DNA of 11,607 nt from Methanosarcina sp. UBA293 (GTDB lineage: Archaea; Halobacteriota; Methanosarcinia; Methanosarcinales; Methanosarcinaceae), in assembly GCA_002499445.1 (NCBI GenBank), contig DALS01000026.1, forward strand, positions 1,043 through 12,649, written 5' to 3'. Below the pieces are notes generated by a model that did no database searches, was not told the DNA's origin, and was given only the letters and a program-made list of their open reading frames with translations. Position numbers and translations under genes: made by a program. Of this stretch, positions 7,814 to 11,607 are shown piece after piece; the stretch's first letter is position 1; every line of letters starts with the position of its first letter.

Positions 7814-8623
7814 TCAAACAACAGCAACCATAGTTGCTTCTTTCCCTCCTTGGGCAGGCACCTTTATTCCTCCTTCGGACATGTTTTTGTGAATTAAATC
7901 TTCAAAATTCATTGTAACTACTTCTGCTCCTTTAGGTACATCAAATACGAATTCAGTATCCGAAATGCCAGTATTGAATTTTAAACCTTGAATTTCGATT
8001 TCTATTCTCTGTGTGCCCTTGTAGATCTCATACTTTAAGGGTGTCCAGGTTTCCTTATCAACCCAGATTTTTATCTCGTCGAGTAAATTGCTTTCTTCCC
8101 TTCCTTCTTTCGGTTTTGCTTCAAGCAGATATGCAGTTCTCCCGTCAATAGTATCATTTCCAAGCACAGAAACATCGTATTCATCTAAAATATCGTTAAA
8201 GAGCTTGAAGTAGTCGAGATCCGATTCTTGATATTCTTCAGGAACTATTATTTTCTGGACAGCATTTGTCCCGGGATCGTAAAACCATTCAATTTTCCCA
8301 TCGTAAATCATTACAGTCTCATTCTCTGTTCCTTTTGTAATTGTTTTCTTCATATTCGGTTTTTTCCAGACGATATCAAACTCACTTTCCTGAACTTTCT
8401 CTCCTTCAAGAAACGTTGTTATACAAAGGGTATACGAAGAATCCTCGATATTGTTTTCTTTTTCCTGCATCTTTGCTGCAATTTCTTCTGCAATTAGTTC
8501 AGTATTTTCTGCAATCAGTTCAGTATCTTCTGCCTCTAGTTCATTCACGCAGCCCGATGTAAAAATGGCACAACTTATCAAAAAGAGTGCAAATGCAATT
8601 TTCTTCGTTAGCGTCTCTCTCAC
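7814..8623 (-). CDS. LolA-like cell-surface lipoprotein, intact
   Basis: This 269-residue protein has an N-terminal RETLTKK charged segment, a hydrophobic stretch and lipobox TSGC (Cys25), so it should be anchored on the outside of the membrane. Residues about 50-230 form a LolA/LppX-like beta fold as seen in archaeal 'outer membrane lipoprotein-sorting' (COG2834-like) proteins. Marks are FDIVWKKPNMKK, a YDGKIEWFYDPG segment, IKIWVDKETWTPLKYEIYKG and ISDTEFVFDVPKGAEVV. Archaea such as this have no outer membrane, so the classical LolA job does not apply and the true role is unknown. The GTG start at 8623 is the only one giving a full signal peptide; no separate ribosome site is clear. It lies 44 bases after the six-TM gene and ends the minus-strand cluster. 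Unlike its paralogue at 9558-10556 it lacks the DUF4367-type tail. Confidence 0.85.
   Translation of the reverse strand: MRETLTKKIAFALFLISCAIFTSGCVNELEAEDTELIAENTELIAEEIAAKMQEKENNIEDSSYTLCITTFLEGEKVQESEFDIVWKKPNMKKTITKGTENETVMIYDGKIEWFYDPGTNAVQKIIVPEEYQESDLDYFKLFNDILDEYDVSVLGNDTIDGRTAYLLEAKPKEGREESNLLDEIKIWVDKETWTPLKYEIYKGTQRIEIEIQGLKFNTGISDTEFVFDVPKGAEVVTMNFEDLIHKNMSEGGIKVPAQGGKEATMVAVV
8492..8533 (-). repeat. Tandem 21-base repeat encoding (A)E-D/N-T-E-L-I
   Basis: Just after the lipid-anchored cysteine, residues 31-44 of the lipoprotein are two copies of a seven-residue unit, AEDTELI and AENTELI, from two near-identical 21-base units; a degenerate third unit (AEEIAAK) follows. It lengthens the flexible acidic spacer between membrane and folded domain and is a likely slippage site. 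Confidence 0.7.
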
Positions 8624-8667
8624 CTCAAATGTTTAATTAACAAAATAATGCACTTTGTTCAATGTGA

Positions 8668-9312
8668 TTAAATCGAGTTTTGTTTACGCTGCGACCATTT
8701 TATTCCTAAAACCAAAAATATCAGTAATATTCCAAGAATTATACTTCCTTTTAAAACAGGAAGAATAGGATAATCAAGTACAAGGTAACGTACAAAAATA
8801 AAAACGCATGCGATTACATAGAAAAACAGCAATCTCACAGGATTGTTTTGATCTTCTTTCCTTTCACCATATATGATTTTTGATAGCGTGCCCCCAACAA
8901 ATAATAGAACTAAGATCCAGAAGATCTGATCTATGTGATAAGTTAGAGATGCGTAGAGGTAAGCAATATACAGGAACAGCGTAATAATTAGAAGACCCAC
9001 ATTTTTTCGAAGCGAGGAAAAGATGCTGATTTCTTTATCATGGGATTTTGCAGTTTTTTCTTCATAAAACCTTGAGCTCAAAATATGGTCAATTATATAA
9101 AAGATAGAATTCTTATCAATCTGTTCCTTTTTTCTATACCAGACCATAAAAAAGAAATGGACAGCTGTAACAAAGAGGGCAAGAATAAATACCCTTGACA
9201 TCTCTAACGGAATATATCCTTCCCTAATCAGTAGCCCGATTATTAAAAAACTAACAAATAGTACTGGAAGTGAACGTAATAATTCTTCTTTAACGATATG
9301 GTCTATATTCAT
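8668..9312 (-). CDS. Six-transmembrane protein of unknown function
   Basis: This 214-residue integral membrane protein has hydrophobic segments at about residues 15-30, 38-57, 105-123, 127-146, 160-180 and 187-207, and a charged loop of about 45 residues between the second and third (includes YRKKEQIDK and EEKTAKSHDKE). No transporter, enzyme or metal-binding motif is recognised. The ATG at 9312 overlaps the TGA of the upstream LolA-like stub in the four bases ATGA, which shows that it was once translated straight after a complete LolA-like gene. The intact LolA-like lipoprotein follows 44 bases downstream. A partnership with these lipoproteins is inferred from this arrangement. Confidence 0.8.
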   Translation of the reverse strand: MNIDHIVKEELLRSLPVLFVSFLIIGLLIREGYIPLEMSRVFILALFVTAVHFFFMVWYRKKEQIDKNSIFYIIDHILSSRFYEEKTAKSHDKEISIFSSLRKNVGLLIITLFLYIAYLYASLTYHIDQIFWILVLLFVGGTLSKIIYGERKEDQNNPVRLLFFYVIACVFIFVRYLVLDYPILPVLKGSIILGILLIFLVLGIKWSQRKQNSI

Positions 9313-9497
9313 ATATTAATCACCTCAGTACCTTCTGGAGGTTTAAATTCAAATTCAGTATCTTTTATGCCTGAATTTATAGAATAATTCTCATATTCTA
9401 GTGTCATCAGAAGTTTGTCACCGTTATAACTTTGGATCTTTAACGGCATCCAGATTTTGGGATCAATCCATAGAATATGATGACTATATGTTTCATT
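9309..9497 (-). pseudogene. C-terminal stub of a LolA-like lipoprotein gene
   Basis: Sixty-two codons lie between a TAA at 9498-9500 and a TGA at 9309-9311. They read HILWIDPKIWMPLKIQSYNG and later INSGIKDTEFEFKPPEGTEV. These align with the ends of both neighbouring LolA-like proteins (WVDKETWTPLKYEIYKG and ISDTEFVFDVPKGAEV in the copy at 7814-8623). No signal peptide or N-terminal half precedes it, and there is no start codon. The stub keeps its original ATGA junction with the six-TM gene. A deletion or recombination between tandem LolA-like copies could have removed the front part. Confidence 0.8.
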
Positions 9498-9529
9498 TTA
9501 TTTATTAGAAATGACTTCATGTTTGTAAG

Positions 9530-9549
9530 TTCGAACTTTATTGTTCGAA
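9530..9549. other. Small hairpin TTCGAAC-TTTATT-GTTCGAA
   Basis: TTCGAAC at 9530-9536 and GTTCGAA at 9543-9549 form a perfect 7-bp stem with a six-base loop. It lies eight bases beyond the stop of the broken LolA-like/DUF4367 gene. No U-run follows on the minus strand, so it is a weak candidate for a terminator or RNA-stabilising element. Confidence 0.4.
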
Positions 9550-9557
9550 ATGCGATA

Positions 9558-10556
9558 TTATCCCAAAGACTCTGCTATTTTTATAAGCTCTTGTTCACTT
9601 ACTGGACCTGAAATTATAATATATGTATTCCCATAGTTATATTTGATAATTGTATTGTCAAATATTTCGATTGTTTTCCCTTTTAAATTTTCGATTGTAA
9701 TATTTCCTACATTTGATACTGAACTCTTGGATGGAGTTTGAAAAATAGTTAACACGTTTCCTTCTTTAGAATAGGTTAAATAAGCACTATTTCCATATTC
9801 AAGTACTGTCACCCCTGCGAATTGGTACCCAGCACAATAAGAAGGTTTCAATATTGTAAAATTTACGCTCTTCTGAGCTTCTTCTATACTGACTTGGTTG
9901 GGAAGTGTTGTGCTCGGTTCTATAATTTTTGCGCCTTCTGGTAGAGTAAACTCAAATTCATTGTCGTTAACATCAGTGCTTACGAATATATTTGTGTATT
10001 CTACCCTTGATTTATAATCTCCATAATTTGTATCGATTCTAACTGGAATCAAGCTTTCTTTATCTACCCACATGTCTTGAGATATTATAGAAGTTTTATT
10101 TTTTGGTATAGCTTCAATTATATAACATGATTTTCCAAATAGTTCCTTTTCTCCAATTAATTTCACATTATTAGTTTTAAGTAAGTCTTTAAGAAGAGTG
10201 CCATAATCAAAATCTGGTGTTCCTTTATAGCCTTCTAAATGTTTTACTGTTACTTCACCTTTAGTTAAATCGTATATCCAGGTAACTGTTCCATTAGAAA
10301 CTGTAGTTAAGTTCTTTGATTGATAAATGCACTTATACTTGTTTGGCTTCTTAAACAAAAAATCTATTTTTTGAGTTACTTCTTCTCCTTGAAACTCTGT
10401 TGTGGAAATTACTGTATACTTAAATACGTCAATAGATCCGTATCTTTCCTGAGAATTATTTATTATTTATTCAGCGTTTAATAAATTGTTTGTCTCTTCT
10501 AAACATCCGCCTACAACTATAAAGAAGAAAAGAATAATTATGATTCTTTTTAACAT
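9558..10556 (-). pseudogene. LolA-like + DUF4367-type lipoprotein gene broken by one in-frame TAA
   Basis: A normal lipoprotein start is at ATG 10556 with GGAG eight bases before it: MLKRIIIILFFFIVVGGC, lipobox VGGC, Cys18. After 29 codons a TAA (10467-10469) interrupts the frame. The same frame then continues open for 302 codons to the true end. The first half is a LolA-like domain (FLFKKPNKYKC, GTVTWIYDLTKGEV, MWVDKESLIPVRIDTNYGD, EFEFTLPEGAKII). Codons about 223-332 resemble DUF4367 (IEEAQKSVNFTILKPSY, LTYSKEGNVLTIFQ). Against the intact paralogue at 7814-8623 the 21 residues around the stop align without gaps, and the stop falls on a Glu, so a single GAA to TAA change explains it. The gap to the three-TM gene is 23 bases. 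Internal initiation at TTG 10358 would yield a product without a signal peptide. A sequencing error is also possible. Confidence 0.82.
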
Positions 10557-10579
10557 TTTAGAATCTCCTACGTAATTGA

Positions 10580-10876
10580 TTATATTTTTGGCATATTTCC
10601 AAAATAGGATCCTAAAAATGATGATACAAAAACCAAAATAGTAAACCCAATTTGGATCCTTTTCTTCGTCTTTGGGCTATAATTAGGGGGAAGTGAGAGA
10701 TATTTCATAAATATGAAAGGGATTGAAAATGCAAAACCTATAGCAATCAAAAACGAAGAAAGTACGTGCGCAAAATAGGTATATTGTGGATAATAAGACA
10801 TTATTGTGATACGAATAACTGATGACATTATTAAAAAAAGAAAAAAAGTAATAATAGAAGTAATAATAGGCTTCAC
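10580..10876 (-). CDS. Three-transmembrane small protein coupled to the halocin-like gene (candidate immunity or export factor)
   Basis: This 98-residue protein has hydrophobic helices at about residues 4-26, 35-57 and 74-93, and a basic loop (SPKTKKR) before the third. I place its start at GTG 10876, because the stop of the halocin-like gene and this start share one base (TAGTG). The frame is open further upstream to 10924, but that part lies inside the halocin-like coding region. The tight coupling points to a role tied to the preproprotein. Small membrane proteins next to a bacteriocin gene are often immunity or export helpers. No family is recognised, so this is inference from position. 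The broken lipoprotein gene follows after 23 bases. Confidence 0.78.
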   Translation of the reverse strand: MKPIITSIITFFLFLIMSSVIRITIMSYYPQYTYFAHVLSSFLIAIGFAFSIPFIFMKYLSLPPNYSPKTKKRIQIGFTILVFVSSFLGSYFGNMPKI

Positions 10877-11607
10877 TAGCACAACCCCACTTCTTGACAA
10901 ACTGTAGTTGCGCTCCAACTGCATGCATAATTTTCTAGAACGAAGTCACATATTACCCAGCAAAAAGCCGCTGAAACAGCCATCCAAGCTGGATGCGGAA
11001 TCTTTGTAGCTAGTTGCGCACATGCATAAGCGCATCCTCCCTCTGCGAGGTAACCACATATTTTATCAACAGCCCACATACAGAAGTCACAATCCACCGA
11101 ACTTACTTGGAAGGTACCCTTAACAGAATCGTACTCTAGTAATGTGACCTCACTGTTATTTCGCATAGCTGCTATGGCAGCACTTCCATGTTCATTGGAA
11201 GTAAATACTGCGACAGCAGATTCATTTTTACGCCCGTTGTCAAATGGCATTATTACAATCGAACTTGTGACTGTTTCGTTTGTCGTTGTTGTAGTTAGCA
11301 TCGATGCATTGAATTCACTAGTAGAAGGAGTGTAGCCTAGTTTTTTAAGCTCACTGTTTAACTTTGAGATTCTTTCATCAGATAATGCTTCTGCTATAAT
11401 TTTTTTTTCTTTTTCTTTTGATATCTCTATCATGTTCACTTCAGCATCTGATTTTGGAGCACTTAAATATCCGCACGCTGGGCAGTTTTGAGATACATTA
11501 GGGCAATCTTTCCCAGCCGGACACGCCATCGCAGGCGTAACCAGTATCATACCTACAACGAGCATTATCATGAAAAGCCCGCTAATTTTTCTAACTTTGT
11601 CATTTAA
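10876..11607 (-). CDS. Halocin C8-like preproprotein (candidate archaeocin), 5' end probably beyond the window
   Basis: Numbering from ATG 11571 gives 231 residues. A Sec-type signal ends at about residue 16 (VTPAMA, AxA-like site). Reading is open to the window edge and adds a basic segment (NDKVRKISGLF) that makes a better n-region, so the true start probably lies outside. Next comes a four-Cys patch (17, 23, 30, 33; CPAGKDC, CPACG). A middle domain at about 44-160 includes EKEKKIIAEALSDERISKLN and IVIMPFDNGRKNES, with a Thr-rich linker at 92-103; it resembles the N-terminal immunity part (HalI) of the halocin C8 precursor. The C-terminal domain, 159-231, has ten cysteines (161, 164, 172, 180, 184, 204, 208, 217, 225, 231), a hydrophobic centre, and ends CQEVGLC; halocin C8, as I recall it, also has ten cysteines and ends in AGLC. 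Processing near residue 155-161 would release it. Activity is unproven. Confidence 0.78.
   Translation of the reverse strand, partial: LNDKVRKISGLFMIMLVVGMILVTPAMACPAGKDCPNVSQNCPACGYLSAPKSDAEVNMIEISKEKEKKIIAEALSDERISKLNSELKKLGYTPSTSEFNASMLTTTTTNETVTSSIVIMPFDNGRKNESAVAVFTSNEHGSAAIAAMRNNSEVTLLEYDSVKGTFQVSSVDCDFCMWAVDKICGYLAEGGCAYACAQLATKIPHPAWMAVSAAFCWVICDFVLENYACSWSATTVCQEVGLC

Noticed and set aside
9530..9549. The TTCGAAC hairpin as an intrinsic terminator
   Set aside because: No U-tract follows the stem on the minus strand; it was kept only as a structural element.
10467..10469. Readthrough of the stop in the broken lipoprotein gene as pyrrolysine
   Set aside because: Methanosarcina-type readthrough uses UAG; this codon is UAA, and the aligned paralogue has a plain glutamate.
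10683..10928. 81-codon minus-strand frame rich in Tyr and Phe
   Set aside because: It is another frame of the three-TM gene and the end of the halocin-like gene; the TAGTG-linked frame explains the region better.
1..11607. CRISPR array, tRNA or rRNA gene
   Set aside because: No regularly spaced direct repeats, cloverleaf-like sequences or conserved rRNA segments were seen on either strand by eye.

Overview
The window looks like a chromosomal segment of a methanogenic archaeon close to Methanosarcina. I infer this from protein character: archaeal LolA-like lipoproteins with a DUF4367-type tail, a double-CDGSH iron-sulfur protein remnant, and a family-5 ABC importer like those common in Methanosarcina. 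No rRNA or marker gene is present to prove it. No tRNA, rRNA or CRISPR array was seen.

Layout. (1) 1-432: AT-rich leader. The first ~120 bases resemble the right end of an IS200/IS605-type element. A perfect 11-bp inverted repeat with TTCGAA cores lies at 235-291, upstream of the first operon. (2) 433-6614, plus strand: a compact five-gene operon for a peptide/nickel-type (Dpp/Opp/Nik) ABC importer: substrate-binding lipoprotein, SAM-dependent methyltransferase, two permeases, and one polypeptide carrying both ATPase domains. Genes overlap or abut, so all five are probably made together. The embedded methyltransferase is the unusual member and suggests that the cargo, or a chelator such as a metallophore, is methylated. 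(3) 6615-7813: no intact gene. Most of it (6656-7362, minus strand) is a badly decayed gene for a CDGSH / mono-cluster ferredoxin / CDGSH protein. A second small remnant of unknown family lies at 7600-7782.

(4) 7814-11607, minus strand, visibly AT-richer: what appears to be one transcription unit read from the right edge leftwards. It starts with a secreted preproprotein whose C-terminal ~70 residues carry ten cysteines in a pattern like the archaeal bacteriocin halocin C8. It is followed by a three-TM small protein joined through a TAGTG stop/start overlap, a LolA-like + DUF4367 lipoprotein broken by one in-frame TAA, the C-terminal stub of another LolA-like protein, a six-TM protein started by an ATGA overlap with that stub, and a second, intact LolA-like lipoprotein.

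The most interesting system is this last cluster: a candidate archaeocin locus in a methanogen, with a probable immunity or transport membrane protein and an eroding family of cell-surface lipoproteins. The toxin identification rests on recalled similarity and cysteine pattern. The roles of its neighbours are inferred from position only.
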